A DNA stretch of 64,000 nt from an uncultured Flavobacteriaceae bacterium (GTDB lineage Bacteria; Bacteroidota; Bacteroidia; Flavobacteriales; Flavobacteriaceae), in assembly GCA_947494695.1 (NCBI GenBank), contig CANLWB010000007.1:62001-126000 (forward strand), given 5' to 3'. The notes beneath the pieces were generated by a model. The model had not been told where the DNA came from. It searched no databases and saw only the letters and a program-made list of their open reading frames with translations. Below are positions 37,299 through 47,927 of this stretch, piece by piece; position 1 is the stretch's first letter; every line of letters starts with the position of its first letter. The position numbers and the translations under genes are program-made.

Positions 37299-37823
37299 TT
37301 ACTTACTACGCTGTCCTACAAAATTATGACTCTTTGATTTAAACAGGACATTAAAACTGGTTAAACTCCCATAAATCCGGGTTATATATTGTTGTAAATC
37401 CATTTTTCCTTGCTCTGAAAGGTCGCTAGAGTTTATGCGCTGTTCCATAACACGTAATCGATCTCTCACCATGGTTATTTTATGAAAAAACGTGTCAATA
37501 GGTAATTCATAAGGTTTCAGACCGGCTTCGGCTGGTTCTAATATTAATTTGCCTCCTTTATATTTATCAGCAATAGGTACTATCTCACTTACATCACTCC
37601 ATTTTTTTAAAATATTCACCAGGCTCTTTTCAACATCAAAAAAGCTAACCGTATCTACATCTCCATCGGCTGCTTCAATAACATCGAACGCACTGTCTAA
37701 ATCTATGGTTTCAAGACCGCCTTCAATAAACGTTACCCAATAGTGTTGTGAAGTCACATTAGTGACAACACCTTTACCATATTCTGGATGATTAATTCTT
37801 GATCCTATTCCTAATAATTTCAT
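37299..37823 (-). CDS. Conserved protein with N-terminal Tudor/SH3-like domain
   Basis: The 174-residue cytoplasmic protein opens with LGIGSRINHPEYGKGVVTNV...YWVTFIEGGLETID (residues 4-40), the pattern of the small SH3/Tudor-like domain found at the C-terminus of UvrD/PcrA helicases and in some transcription-linked proteins. The rest is mostly helical (about 65-174), ending in FVGQRSK. A nucleic-acid or RNA-polymerase-linked role is conceivable but not shown. It stands alone. Confidence 0.75.
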   Translation of the reverse strand: MKLLGIGSRINHPEYGKGVVTNVTSQHYWVTFIEGGLETIDLDSAFDVIEAADGDVDTVSFFDVEKSLVNILKKWSDVSEIVPIADKYKGGKLILEPAEAGLKPYELPIDTFFHKITMVRDRLRVMEQRINSSDLSEQGKMDLQQYITRIYGSLTSFNVLFKSKSHNFVGQRSK

Positions 37824-38201
37824 AAATAATATTTTTTAGTTACTGCTAGCTTAAACTTCTAAGGAAGAACATTCCAGCAAAGTCTATTCTTTAAAATCCG
37901 TGAGCCAAATATGGTAAATTTTATCATAAATTTTTGTTAAAATGGGATTTTTAATGATTTTCAAACACCCCTTATTAAGAGATAGTAGTCGAACGAAAAT
38001 AACGATTTATTTGACAAGGAACGTTGTATAAAACCCCCTTCATTTATTTAATTCACATATATACAAAACGTCTCCCCTTATTTTCAAGACGTCGTTGTTC
38101 TTTTTCAGCCCTTATTAAAACCATAACACACTAAAAATCATCACGATTAATCCTAAAACAAGGCTTATATTTGTATGAAATATCATTTACAAGTACATAC
38201 T
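37824..38201. other. Intergenic region, no feature seen
   Basis: AT-rich, divergent between the Tudor-like gene (minus) and the small secreted-protein gene (plus). I found no clear promoter pair, repeat or RNA. Confidence 0.5.
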
Positions 38202-38546
38202 ATGAAGGCTTTGATACTTACAGCATTCTTTTTAGGATTTCACCTTTTTTTAAACGCTCAAAGCTCCCCAAAAATTGGAGATGAACTTGTTATAAATTCT
38301 CCAAAAGGAATTCACTATAATCATATAAGCTTTCCAAGACTTAATTTTTTGGTTAAAAAAGGAAAACCTGCAAACTATAAAAGTGTATATGGTAATAAAG
38401 TTGTTGTACGACAAGTTATCTATAAAGGCAGCAAAACCTATGTGCTTATTGAAAAAAAGAATAGAGAGAAATTTTTTGGTTATATCACTCAGGTTAAGGC
38501 AAATTACAATGAATCTATAAAATCGGGCGAATTGCTGGAACTATAA
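38202..38546 (+). CDS. Small secreted protein of unknown function
   Basis: I start at the ATG at 38202 (MKALILTAFFLGFHLFLNA, then Q20) because this forms a proper signal peptide; the in-frame ATG at 38175 adds nine polar residues. The 114-residue product is basic, with DELVINSPKGIHYNHISFPRLNFLVKKGK, VYGNKVVVRQVIYKGSKTYVLIEKK and FGYITQVKANY, suggestive of a small beta-barrel. Not recognised. A possible terminator follows at 38645-38678. Confidence 0.65.
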   Translation: MKALILTAFFLGFHLFLNAQSSPKIGDELVINSPKGIHYNHISFPRLNFLVKKGKPANYKSVYGNKVVVRQVIYKGSKTYVLIEKKNREKFFGYITQVKANYNESIKSGELLEL

Positions 38547-38644
38547 TCGTAAAGTCATTCATAACCTACACAGTCCTACCTCTTCTGCAGAGATAGCTCC
38601 ATTACCCTTAATAATATTTAAACTAATCTCAGCCTTGTTACTTT

Positions 38645-38685
38645 AAACAAATTTTAGATGTATTCAACAGATTTGTTTTTTTTAT
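38645..38685 (+). terminator. Possible terminator
   Basis: Arms AAACAAAT (38645-38652) and ATTTGTTT (38671-38678) with an 18-base loop, followed by a T run. AT-rich stem, so only moderate support. Confidence 0.4.
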
Positions 38686-38768
38686 TGGTTCTAAAATGTT
38701 CATGAAGAGCGACAAATCTTTACAAAAATTTAACTTCTAAAGTCGTAACTTCGCAATTTTACGATTTT

Positions 38769-41600
38769 ATGAGCCAAATTGAAGATTTTATAGAAGTTAA
38801 AGGTGCTCGCGCGCACAACCTTAAAAATATAGATGTATCCATACCTCGAGAAAAACTTGTTGTTATAACGGGGTTGTCTGGTAGTGGAAAATCGTCTTTG
38901 GCTTTCGATACCATTTATGCCGAAGGGCAACGCCGCTATATAGAAACATTTTCTGCATATGCCAGACAGTTTCTTGGAGGTTTGGAAAGACCCGACGTTG
39001 ACAAAATTGATGGCCTCTCGCCCGTTATTGCTATCGAACAAAAAACAACAAGTAAATCCCCACGCTCTACCGTTGGTACCATTACCGAGATTTATGATTT
39101 TATGCGTCTGCTGTTTGCACGGGCAAGTGATGCCTACAGTTATAACACGGGTGACAAAATGGTGAGTTACAATGACGAGCAAATAAAAGAGCTCATCATA
39201 AATGATTTTAAAGGTAAACGTATCAATATACTGGCACCGGTAATACGATCTCGTAAGGGGCATTATCGTGAATTGTTTGAACAAATAGCAAAACAAGGGT
39301 TTGTTAAGGTAAGAACCGATGGTGAAATAACAGATCTAGTAAAAGGCATGAAGCTGGATCGTTATAAGACCCATGATATTGAAATCGTTATCGATAGATT
39401 AGTGATTAATGACTCGACGGACAACGATAAGCGCCTTACAGAAACCATTAACACAGCCATGTATCATGGTGAGGATGTGTTACTTGTTATAGACCAGGAC
39501 ACTAATGAAACCCGCTATTTTAGTAGAAACCTCATGTGTCCCACTTCTGGAATCTCATACCCTAACCCCGAACCTAATAATTTCTCTTTTAATTCGCCTA
39601 AAGGAGCCTGTCCTAACTGTAATGGTATAGGAGAATTATATCAAGTAAATGTAAATAAGATAATTCCAGATGATAGTCTGTCTATAAGCGCTGGAGCTTT
39701 GGCACCACACGGACCTGAAAAGAAAAGCTGGATCTTTAAACAATTGGAAACTATTGCGCAACGCTTTGATTTCAAATTAACCGACCCTTACAAAGATATT
39801 CCTAATGCGGCTAAGCAGATGATCTTATACGGAGGGAATGAAAAGTTTTCTATAGAAAGTAAATCTCTGGGTGTAACTCGAGATTATAAGATAGATTTTG
39901 AAGGTGTTGCCAACTTTATTGAAAACCAATATAAGACTGCCGATTCTACCTCCTTAAAACGTTGGGCTAAAGATTATATGGACAAAATTAAATGTCCAGA
40001 ATGTGAAGGTTCAAGGCTAAAAAAGGAGTCGCTTTATTTCAAAATCAATAATAAAAATATAGCCGAACTTGCTAATACAGATATCATAGAACTGGCAAAA
40101 TGGTTTGAAATCCTACATGAGCATCTATCTGAAAAACAATTCAAGATTGGCGAAGAGATTTTAAAAGAAATAAAGGCTAGACTGCAATTTTTGTTAGATG
40201 TTGGCCTGAATTACCTGTCCTTAAACAGAAGTTCAAAATCCCTTTCTGGAGGAGAAGCACAACGCATTCGACTAGCCACGCAAATAGGTTCACAACTGGT
40301 AGGTGTCTTATATATTCTTGATGAGCCTAGTATAGGATTACATCAACGTGATAACGAAAAACTTATAAATTCCTTAATATCTCTGCGCGACATAGGCAAT
40401 TCTGTTATCGTTGTAGAACATGATAAGGATATGATAGAGCGTGCCGATTATGTGATTGATATTGGGCCTAAAGCTGGAAAGCATGGTGGTGAAATAATTA
40501 GTATAGGCAATCCAGATGAACTAAAAACCCATGAAACCTTAACAGCCGATTATCTAAACGGGAATAAAGAAATTGAAATCCCTAAAAAGCGCAGAAAAGG
40601 TAATGGTAAGAATCTTGAATTAAAAGGCTGCACAGGCAATAACCTAAAAAATGTATCGGTAAAATTCCCTTTGGGAAAAATGATTGGCGTTACGGGTGTT
40701 TCCGGCAGTGGAAAATCTACACTCATTAACGAAACACTTTATCCAATTTTAAATGCATACTATTTTAATGGTGTAAAAAAACCAATGCCTTACAAAAGCA
40801 TTAAAGGGTTGGAGCATATCGATAAAGTTATTGACATCAACCAATCTCCAATTGGTAGAACCCCTCGAAGTAACCCAGTAACTTACACTGGTACGTTTAG
40901 TGAAATAAGAGCCTTGTATGCAAAAACTCCCGAATCCATGATTCGCGGGTATAAGGCCGGACGCTTTAGTTTTAATGTAAAAGGTGGACGTTGCGAAACC
41001 TGTCAGGGTGGTGGGTTGCGCGTTATAGAAATGAACTTTTTGCCAGATGTATATGTAGAATGTGAAACCTGTCAGGGTAAACGCTTTAATAGAGAAACCC
41101 TGGAAATTCGTTATAAAGGAAAGTCAATTAGCGATGTTTTGAATATGACCATTAACGAAGCGGTTAAATTCTTCGAACATATTCCAAAAATTTACAAGAA
41201 ATTGAAAACTATTCAAGACGTAGGTTTAGGCTATATTACCCTTGGACAACAGAGTACGACGCTTTCTGGTGGTGAAGCACAGCGTATCAAACTGGCCACA
41301 GAACTAAGTAAGCGAGATACTGGAAACACCTTTTACATTCTTGATGAACCTACAACAGGGCTTCATTTCGAAGATATTAGAGTCCTTATGCTGGTACTCA
41401 ATAAATTAGCAAACAAGGGAAATACCGTGCTCATCATTGAACACAATTTAGATGTTATCAAAACCGTTGACCATATTATTGATATTGGATATGAAGGCGG
41501 ACGAGGTGGCGGACAAATAATTGTTGAAGGCACGCCTGAAGAGATTATTAAACATAAGAAAAGTTATACCGCCAAGTTCTTAAAAAAAGAATTAAATTAG
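38769..41600 (+). CDS. uvrA: Excinuclease ABC subunit A
   Basis: UvrA detects DNA damage with UvrB in nucleotide excision repair. The 943-residue protein has both ATPase modules: Walker [16 protein letters not shown] (about 36-50) and [13 protein letters not shown] (about 645), signatures [10 protein letters not shown] and [10 protein letters not shown], and Walker [11 protein letters not shown] and [10 protein letters not shown]. Cysteine pairs of the zinc modules are visible ([34 protein letters not shown]). Length is normal. It is 20 bases before the LOG-family gene, so they may form a unit. Confidence 0.97.
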   Translation: MSQIEDFIEVKGARAHNLKNIDVSIPREKLVVITGLSGSGKSSLAFDTIYAEGQRRYIETFSAYARQFLGGLERPDVDKIDGLSPVIAIEQKTTSKSPRSTVGTITEIYDFMRLLFARASDAYSYNTGDKMVSYNDEQIKELIINDFKGKRINILAPVIRSRKGHYRELFEQIAKQGFVKVRTDGEITDLVKGMKLDRYKTHDIEIVIDRLVINDSTDNDKRLTETINTAMYHGEDVLLVIDQDTNETRYFSRNLMCPTSGISYPNPEPNNFSFNSPKGACPNCNGIGELYQVNVNKIIPDDSLSISAGALAPHGPEKKSWIFKQLETIAQRFDFKLTDPYKDIPNAAKQMILYGGNEKFSIESKSLGVTRDYKIDFEGVANFIENQYKTADSTSLKRWAKDYMDKIKCPECEGSRLKKESLYFKINNKNIAELANTDIIELAKWFEILHEHLSEKQFKIGEEILKEIKARLQFLLDVGLNYLSLNRSSKSLSGGEAQRIRLATQIGSQLVGVLYILDEPSIGLHQRDNEKLINSLISLRDIGNSVIVVEHDKDMIERADYVIDIGPKAGKHGGEIISIGNPDELKTHETLTADYLNGNKEIEIPKKRRKGNGKNLELKGCTGNNLKNVSVKFPLGKMIGVTGVSGSGKSTLINETLYPILNAYYFNGVKKPMPYKSIKGLEHIDKVIDINQSPIGRTPRSNPVTYTGTFSEIRALYAKTPESMIRGYKAGRFSFNVKGGRCETCQGGGLRVIEMNFLPDVYVECETCQGKRFNRETLEIRYKGKSISDVLNMTINEAVKFFEHIPKIYKKLKTIQDVGLGYITLGQQSTTLSGGEAQRIKLATELSKRDTGNTFYILDEPTTGLHFEDIRVLMLVLNKLANKGNTVLIIEHNLDVIKTVDHIIDIGYEGGRGGGQIIVEGTPEEIIKHKKSYTAKFLKKELN

Positions 41601-41619
41601 TGAAAAAAAATTTACATAT

Positions 41620-42309
41620 ATGAGAAAAGAACAGCACCATAAAGGATGGAATGAAATCAAAACAAACGATTCCTGGGCTATTTTCAAAATAATGGGTGAG
41701 TTTGTTAATGGATTTGAGAAAATGAGTAAAATAGGCCCTTGCGTATCCATTTTTGGATCGGCAAGAACAAAACCTGATGAAAAATATTATCAGTTAGCCG
41801 AAAAAGTAGCTCAAAGAATTGTTGATGCGGGATATGGTGTTATAACAGGTGGTGGTCCTGGAATTATGGAAGCTGGAAACAAGGGAGCGCACCTTGCAGG
41901 AGGCACCTCTGTTGGTTTAAATATTGTTTTACCCTTCGAACAACATGATAACCCTTATATAGATCCGGATAAAAGTTTAGATTTTGCTTATTTCTTTGTT
42001 CGTAAAGTCATGTTCGTGAAATACTCTCAGGGTTTTGTTGTCATGCCAGGAGGATTTGGCACTTTAGATGAGCTTTTCGAAGCCTTAACACTTATACAAA
42101 CTCGTAAAATTGGAACGTTCCCAATTATTCTTGTAGGAACAGAATTCTGGGAGGGTCTGTTAGATTGGATTAAAAAGACCTTACTAGATTCTTTTTCAAA
42201 TATTAGTCCAAATGACATGGATTTAATTCACTTGGTCGATACAGAAGAAGAAGTCATAGCTATTTTGGACTCGTTCTATAAAGAATCGGAATTGAGTCCT
42301 AATTTCTAA
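41620..42309 (+). CDS. LOG-family (TIGR00730) nucleotide phosphoribohydrolase-like protein
   Basis: The 229-residue protein has the Rossmann-like start SIFGSARTKPDEKYY, GVITGGGPGIMEAGNKGA and the LOG signature PGGFGTLDELFEALTLIQTRKIG. Characterised relatives release ribose 5-phosphate from cytokinin nucleotides or other purine monophosphates. In Bacteroidota the physiological substrate is uncertain; nucleotide salvage is the more likely role. It follows uvrA by 20 bases. Confidence 0.9.
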   Translation: MRKEQHHKGWNEIKTNDSWAIFKIMGEFVNGFEKMSKIGPCVSIFGSARTKPDEKYYQLAEKVAQRIVDAGYGVITGGGPGIMEAGNKGAHLAGGTSVGLNIVLPFEQHDNPYIDPDKSLDFAYFFVRKVMFVKYSQGFVVMPGGFGTLDELFEALTLIQTRKIGTFPIILVGTEFWEGLLDWIKKTLLDSFSNISPNDMDLIHLVDTEEEVIAILDSFYKESELSPNF

Positions 42310-42421
42310 ACTATTTACACGTTTTTCACCTTATAATAAAAGCTCTATAAACAATAATAGGAAATGAAAATCCTATATTTATTATATTGAAATGCCTTAT
42401 TATCAATTATTAACACAATAC

Positions 42422-45265
42422 ATGTTTAATATTAAATTGAAATTGTACCGTTTAAATTGTATTATTTTTTTAATGCTCTGTATATGCGGCTTTGGTCAAA
42501 ATAAAATTGATTTAAAGGCACGTTTTGATATTGAAAAAAAGCAGATTAAAATTTCGCAAACCATTCAATATTTTAACCATACTCAAGACGAACTGCTAGA
42601 GATTTATTTAAGTGATTGGAGTAATAGTTTTTCCACAAAAAAGACACCACTCGCTATTCGTATCGCCGATGAATATAAGAACCATTTTCATCTGGCAAAA
42701 AATAACGATAGAGGGTTTACAGCCATTACCTCGATAAAACAACATGGAGAGGACTTAAAATACGAACCACTAAAAGATCAAATTGATGTCATTAAAGTTG
42801 AGTTAAAAACACCTCTAAAACCTCAGGGGTCTTATACCATCGATCTTGAATATATCGTACAAATTCCTAATTCTAAATTTACAAGTTACGGAGTCACCAA
42901 TGAAGGGAATCTAAATTTAAGATATTGGTATATTACTCCAGCGGTCTATAATGGTAAATGGCAATATAGCAGCAATAAAAATTTAGATGATTTGTTTATA
43001 CCCAAATCAGATGTCACGCTTGAAATCGAATATCCTAATGGTTATGTGTTAACTTCGGAATTAGATGTAATCAACAAAACGCAATTACCAAACAAACAAA
43101 TAGTTAATCTAGAAGGAAAACATAGGGTGAATAACAAACTGTTTTTAGGTAAAGGCTCTAATTTTAAAACTATTCAAACCGGAGATTTTTCCATAATTTC
43201 TAACATAAAAGACGAGGGCTTAGAAATTATAGATAAGGTGATCATCACAGAAAAAGTCACAAATTTTATCTTTAAAAACTTTGGAAAGTACCCTCATAAA
43301 AGACTTTTATTAAGCGATATTGATAATGTGAAGGATCCCGTATACGGCGTTAACTTTTTACCAAAATTCATTAAAACATACCCAAGTCACTTTCAATATG
43401 AGTTAAAGTTATTAAAAAATGCCCTGCACAACTATTTAGAAAATACGCTATTGGTAAATCCCAATAAAGAACAATGGTTATTAGATGGTGTTCAAATCTA
43501 TTACTTAATTAAATATGTTGAACAGCACTATCCAGACATGAAATTTCTGGGTTCTCTGGCCAATTTTTGGGGGCTAAAGTCTTTTCATATATCAGATATG
43601 AAATTCAACGACAAATATATGCTGGCGGCCATGTCTGCTGCAAGAACAAATAGAGATCAGGAGTTAACCTTATCAAAAGATTCTCTTCTCAAGTTTAACT
43701 CTAATATTGCAAATAAATATAAAGCAGGTATTGGACTTAAATATCTGGATGATTTTATCAATGACAATGTACTGGAAAAGTCTATCACCTCTTTTTTAAT
43801 GGAAAATAAGCTAAAACAAACCAGTACCAAAGATTTTGAAGCGTATGTAAAATCTAAAACCAATAAGGATATCAACTGGTTTTTCGAAGATTACCTCAAG
43901 ACGAGAAAACAAATCGATTTTAAAATAAAAAAGGTTACAAAAACGGAAGACTCTATAACCATTACTATTAAAAATAAGCGAGATAACACAATGCCTATTT
44001 CCTTATACACCCTAAAAAACGACAGTATTATTTCTAAACAATGGATTGAAAACATTACAAAAATCAAAACACTTACTATTCCTAGGAATAATGCAGATAA
44101 ACTCGTTTTAAACTATGAGAAATTCGTTCCAGAAATCAATTTAAGAGATAACTGGAAATCCTTAAAAGGATTCTTTTTTAATAATAAACCTTTACAATTT
44201 AGACTTTTCAAGGATATAGAAGACCCGCATTACAATCAGGTCTTTCTGCTACCAGTGGCAGAGTTTAACAATATTTATGATGGATTTACGCTAGGCATGC
44301 GCGCATATAATACAACGGTTTTAAGAAAACTGTTTAATTATAAAATTGAACCGTCTTATGCTTTCAGTTCAAAATCTCTAACAGGCTCGGCTGTACTGTC
44401 AAAAACCCATTATTTCAATAATGATCTATTCGCTATTAACTACGGAATTGTAGGGAGCTATAGTTCTTATGCCGAAGATTTATTTGTTAGGCAAATCAAA
44501 CCCTCTCTAACATTTTATTTTAGAAAGAATAGCGATCTGAGGTCTAATATGAGACAAACCTTAAAAATCAGATATTTAGACATTAAACGGGATGAAGATG
44601 TTAACAATACCTCCTCTAGCTTTAGACCGAACTACAAGCTTTTTAATCTTCAATATAGAAACTCTAATGATAATTTGATTAATTTCAGTAAATGGATTAC
44701 CGATTTTCAAATTGAAAAAAAATTCATTAAGTTATCCTTCAATTATGAATACAGGAGACTGTTTGAAAGTAACAGGCAGCTCAACCTACGCTTGTTTACA
44801 GGTACCTTCCTAAAAAATAAAACGGATTTTGATTCTGACTTCTTTAGCTTTGCCTTAGACCGACCAACCGACTACCTTTTCGATTACCCATATTTAGGAC
44901 GATCTGAAGACACCGGTATCTTTAGTCAGCAATATATAGATGCCGAAGGCGGATTTAAATCTAAGCTTGACACGCCCTTCGCAAATCAAAGGATAAGCAC
45001 TCTAAACGTGAGTACAACCCTTTGGAAATATGTCTTAGCCTATGGAGATATTGGGTTTGTCAAAAATAAGTTTAGTGATCCACGTTTTGTATACGACTCC
45101 GGAGTTAGAATTAATCTGGTTACAGACTATTTTGAAATATATTTCCCTGTATATTCGAATCTTGGCTGGGAAATAGGTCAACCAGATTATGATGAGAAAA
45201 TTAGGTTTAAATTTACAGTAGATCCTCAGATACTTCTAGGTCTTTTCAGAAGAAGATGGTACTAA
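42422..45265 (+). CDS. Peptidase M1-like protein fused to an outer-membrane barrel, HExxH absent
   Basis: I start at the ATG at 42422, giving a signal peptide (MFNIKLKLYRLN, hydrophobic core, CGFG then Q26) and 947 residues. The first half (about 26-500) follows the M1 aminopeptidase plan: a beta-rich N domain, then a helical catalytic-like domain with LLKNALHNYLENTLLVNP and WLLDGVQIYYLIKYV. Where M1 enzymes have HExxH(x18)E, here the sequence is HNYLEN, so zinc binding is lost. From about residue 590 to the end are many amphipathic strands (VFLLPVAEFNNIYDGFTLGM, FRLFKD) finishing FRRRWY with a terminal aromatic residue, as in outer-membrane barrels. It is probably an outer-membrane pseudo-peptidase; substrate unknown. 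Confidence 0.8.
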   Translation: MFNIKLKLYRLNCIIFLMLCICGFGQNKIDLKARFDIEKKQIKISQTIQYFNHTQDELLEIYLSDWSNSFSTKKTPLAIRIADEYKNHFHLAKNNDRGFTAITSIKQHGEDLKYEPLKDQIDVIKVELKTPLKPQGSYTIDLEYIVQIPNSKFTSYGVTNEGNLNLRYWYITPAVYNGKWQYSSNKNLDDLFIPKSDVTLEIEYPNGYVLTSELDVINKTQLPNKQIVNLEGKHRVNNKLFLGKGSNFKTIQTGDFSIISNIKDEGLEIIDKVIITEKVTNFIFKNFGKYPHKRLLLSDIDNVKDPVYGVNFLPKFIKTYPSHFQYELKLLKNALHNYLENTLLVNPNKEQWLLDGVQIYYLIKYVEQHYPDMKFLGSLANFWGLKSFHISDMKFNDKYMLAAMSAARTNRDQELTLSKDSLLKFNSNIANKYKAGIGLKYLDDFINDNVLEKSITSFLMENKLKQTSTKDFEAYVKSKTNKDINWFFEDYLKTRKQIDFKIKKVTKTEDSITITIKNKRDNTMPISLYTLKNDSIISKQWIENITKIKTLTIPRNNADKLVLNYEKFVPEINLRDNWKSLKGFFFNNKPLQFRLFKDIEDPHYNQVFLLPVAEFNNIYDGFTLGMRAYNTTVLRKLFNYKIEPSYAFSSKSLTGSAVLSKTHYFNNDLFAINYGIVGSYSSYAEDLFVRQIKPSLTFYFRKNSDLRSNMRQTLKIRYLDIKRDEDVNNTSSSFRPNYKLFNLQYRNSNDNLINFSKWITDFQIEKKFIKLSFNYEYRRLFESNRQLNLRLFTGTFLKNKTDFDSDFFSFALDRPTDYLFDYPYLGRSEDTGIFSQQYIDAEGGFKSKLDTPFANQRISTLNVSTTLWKYVLAYGDIGFVKNKFSDPRFVYDSGVRINLVTDYFEIYFPVYSNLGWEIGQPDYDEKIRFKFTVDPQILLGLFRRRWY

Positions 45266-45375
45266 TTTTTTGAAAAATCACCATTTTAAGTCTGTTTTTA
45301 TTGAATAATTATCATTTTATTTTTATTTTTTTGGCAATTTTTAACAATATCATAATTATTTAGAGACAGAAATAA

Positions 45376-45406
45376 TTGCAAAAACGACAAAGTTTAACTA
45401 CTTTTG
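45376..45406 (+). promoter_or_regulatory. Promoter of the fused E1 dehydrogenase gene
   Basis: TTG (45376-45378), 20-bp spacer, then TACTTTTG (45399-45406). It precedes the ATG at 45430 by 23 bases. The TTG itself has been read as an alternative start in frame, but it lies within this promoter. Confidence 0.65.
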
Positions 45407-45429
45407 CATCAGCAAAACGCACTGACTAC

Positions 45430-47841
45430 ATGCAAACTATTCCGAACTTAAAAAATGATATTTCTTTTGATGATTTTAAAACTGAGGTGATAAACGACTT
45501 CAAAATTGCCGTTAGAAGCCGCGAATGTAGCTTATTGGGCAGGCGTGAAGTATTAACAGGTAAAGCCAAGTTTGGAATTTTTGGAGACGGAAAAGAAGTC
45601 CCGCAATTGGCTATGGCTAAAGCCTTTTTGAAAGGCGATTGGAGGTCGGGTTATTACCGGGATCAAACCTTCATGATGGCTATTGGTGGATTAACAACAG
45701 AACAGTTTTTTGCAGGCCTATACGCCAATACCAACTTGAAATTCGAGCCCATGTCTGCTGGTCGTCAAATGGGCGGACATTTTGTTACCCATAGTTTAAA
45801 TGAAGATGGAAGTTGGAAAGACTTAACAAAACAATATAATTCAAGTTCAGACATCTCCCCTACAGCCGGACAAATGCCGCGTTTATTAGGCTTAGCTCAA
45901 GCATCAAAAGTTTTCAGAAATGTAGAAGGCATAAATACCACCAATTTTTCAGTTAATGGAAACGAGGTAGCCTGGGGAACTATTGGAAATGCAAGTACCA
46001 GTGAAGGATTATTTTTCGAAACTATTAATGCTGCGGGTGTTTTACAGGTACCAATGGTTATTAGTGTTTGGGACGATGAATATGGCATCTCAGTGCACGC
46101 AAAACATCAAACAACAAAAGAAAATATCTCGGAAATTCTAAAGGGATTCCAAAGAGATGAAGAACATAAAGGGTACGAAATACTCCGAGTTAAAGGTTGG
46201 GATTATGCCAACCTCATAGAAACATATCAGGAGGCTTCTAAAATTGCAAGAGAAGAACATGTACCGGTATTAATTCATGTCACCGAGCTAACCCAGCCTC
46301 AAGGCCACTCTACTTCGGGTTCTCACGAAAGATATAAAGATGCTAAACGTTTGGAATGGGAAAACAAGAACGATTGCAATGTAAAAATGCGTGAATGGAT
46401 GATAGAAACTGGTATCGCAACAAATGAAGCACTTACCGAGATTGAAAGATCCATAAAAAGAGAAGTTCGGGAAGCAAAGAAAAATGCATGGAATGCCTTT
46501 TTAAAACCCATTCTAAAAGAAAAACAAGAATTAATCAACTTAATAGGTCAATTAGAAGCATCTAGTCCTAATAAAGTTTTTATTTCTAAAATTAAAGACG
46601 GTTTAGTCCCTATTGATGAGCCTACCAGAAAGGATCTTCTATCTGGTGCCAGAACGATTTTAAGATATGTTCTAAAAGAATCATCTGTAGCAAAGCAACA
46701 GCTTAAAGACTGGATTGATGGTCTCTTTGAAAAAATGCAACCTGAATTTAGTTCGCATTTATACTGTGAAACAAATGGTTCTAACCTGCTTGTAAAAGAA
46801 GTAAAACCAACTTACGATAATGATGCTGCTCTCGTAGATGCACGTATCATTATTCGCGATAATTTCGATGCTATTTTCAGCAACCACCCCGAGGCTTTGG
46901 TTTTTGGTGAAGATACTGGAAACATTGGGGATGTAAATCAGGGATTAGAAGGTTTACAAAACAAGTATGGTGAATTGCGTGTGGCAGATACAGGTATTCG
47001 AGAAGCAACCATTCTTGGACAAGGTATTGGAATGTCTCTTCGGGGATTACGACCTATCGCAGAAATTCAATATCTCGATTATATCTTATACGCTATACAA
47101 ATTATTAGTGACGACTTAGCTACATTGCATTATAGAACCAAAGGCAAACAAAAAGCACCGTTAATTATAAGAACCAGAGGTCACAGATTAGAAGGTATTT
47201 GGCATTCCGGTTCGCAAATGGGCGGTATTTTAAACCTGGTTAGAGGTGTTAATCTTTTAGTGCCTAGAAATATGACTAAAGCTGCAGGTTTCTACAATAC
47301 GCTATTACAAGGTGATGATCCTGCTATTGTTATTGAATGCCTTAATGGTTACAGGTTAAAAGAAAAGATGCCAAACAATTTAAAGGATCTTAGAACTCCT
47401 ATTGGCGTTGTAGAAACTGTGAAAGAAGGTCATGATATTACATTGGTTTCCTACGGGTCTACATTACGAATCGTAGAACAGACAGCAAAAGACCTAATGG
47501 CTGCTGGTATAGATGCCGAGGTCATAGATATTCAATCATTATTACCATTCGATATTAATCATGATATTGTGAAAAGTATAGCCAAAACAAACCGTGTTAT
47601 GATTATTGATGAAGATGTTCCTGGAGGAGCCTCGGCTTATATCTTAAATGAAATATTGAATACGCAAAATGCTTATCAGTATTTAGATAGTCAACCAAAA
47701 ACGCTAACTGCAAATGCGCACAGACCGGCCTATGGTAATGACGGAGATTACTTCTCTAAACCTTCTGAAGAGGATATCTATGAAGCCGTTTACGATGTGA
47801 TGCATGAATTAAATCCTTCGCAGTTTCCAAAACTTAGATAA
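45430..47841 (+). CDS. 2-oxoacid dehydrogenase E1 component, alpha and beta fused
   Basis: The 803-residue protein joins the alpha and beta halves of the thiamine-diphosphate-dependent E1, of the branched-chain 2-oxoacid dehydrogenase type. The alpha half (about 20-420) has GYYRDQTFM, SAGRQMGGHF, the TPP region GTIGNASTSEGLFFETIN and SVWDDEYGISVH. The beta half (about 470-803) has VFGEDTGNIGDVNQGLEGLQ, TGIREATILGQGIGMSLRGLRP, EIQYLDYI and QSLLPFD. Such fused forms are widespread in Bacteroidota. E2 and E3 are not encoded here. Exact substrate (branched-chain oxoacids or other) is inferred. I use the ATG at 45430 because of the upstream promoter. Confidence 0.92.
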   Translation: MQTIPNLKNDISFDDFKTEVINDFKIAVRSRECSLLGRREVLTGKAKFGIFGDGKEVPQLAMAKAFLKGDWRSGYYRDQTFMMAIGGLTTEQFFAGLYANTNLKFEPMSAGRQMGGHFVTHSLNEDGSWKDLTKQYNSSSDISPTAGQMPRLLGLAQASKVFRNVEGINTTNFSVNGNEVAWGTIGNASTSEGLFFETINAAGVLQVPMVISVWDDEYGISVHAKHQTTKENISEILKGFQRDEEHKGYEILRVKGWDYANLIETYQEASKIAREEHVPVLIHVTELTQPQGHSTSGSHERYKDAKRLEWENKNDCNVKMREWMIETGIATNEALTEIERSIKREVREAKKNAWNAFLKPILKEKQELINLIGQLEASSPNKVFISKIKDGLVPIDEPTRKDLLSGARTILRYVLKESSVAKQQLKDWIDGLFEKMQPEFSSHLYCETNGSNLLVKEVKPTYDNDAALVDARIIIRDNFDAIFSNHPEALVFGEDTGNIGDVNQGLEGLQNKYGELRVADTGIREATILGQGIGMSLRGLRPIAEIQYLDYILYAIQIISDDLATLHYRTKGKQKAPLIIRTRGHRLEGIWHSGSQMGGILNLVRGVNLLVPRNMTKAAGFYNTLLQGDDPAIVIECLNGYRLKEKMPNNLKDLRTPIGVVETVKEGHDITLVSYGSTLRIVEQTAKDLMAAGIDAEVIDIQSLLPFDINHDIVKSIAKTNRVMIIDEDVPGGASAYILNEILNTQNAYQYLDSQPKTLTANAHRPAYGNDGDYFSKPSEEDIYEAVYDVMHELNPSQFPKLR

Positions 47842-47865
47842 ATCATCAAACAAAATAATATTTCA

Positions 47866-47897
47866 AAAACCTTTCTCTATCTAATTGGAAAGGTTTT
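47866..47897 (+). terminator. Terminator after the E1 gene
   Basis: Arms AAAACCTTTC (47866-47875) and GAAAGGTTTT (47888-47897), loop of 12, followed by more T. It lies before the methyltransferase start (47928), so the two are separate units. Confidence 0.88.
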
Positions 47898-47927
47898 TTT
47901 TATATTTATATACCAAATATCCAAGGT

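Noticed and set aside
38730-39296. 188-residue antisense ORF over the uvrA start
   Set aside because: It lies wholly opposite conserved uvrA codons, has Cys/Phe-rich composition with no known motif, and no promoter was seen.
45376-45429. TTG start extending the E1 protein by 18 residues
   Set aside because: The TTG is part of a TTG-N20-TACTTTTG promoter, so transcription begins after it.
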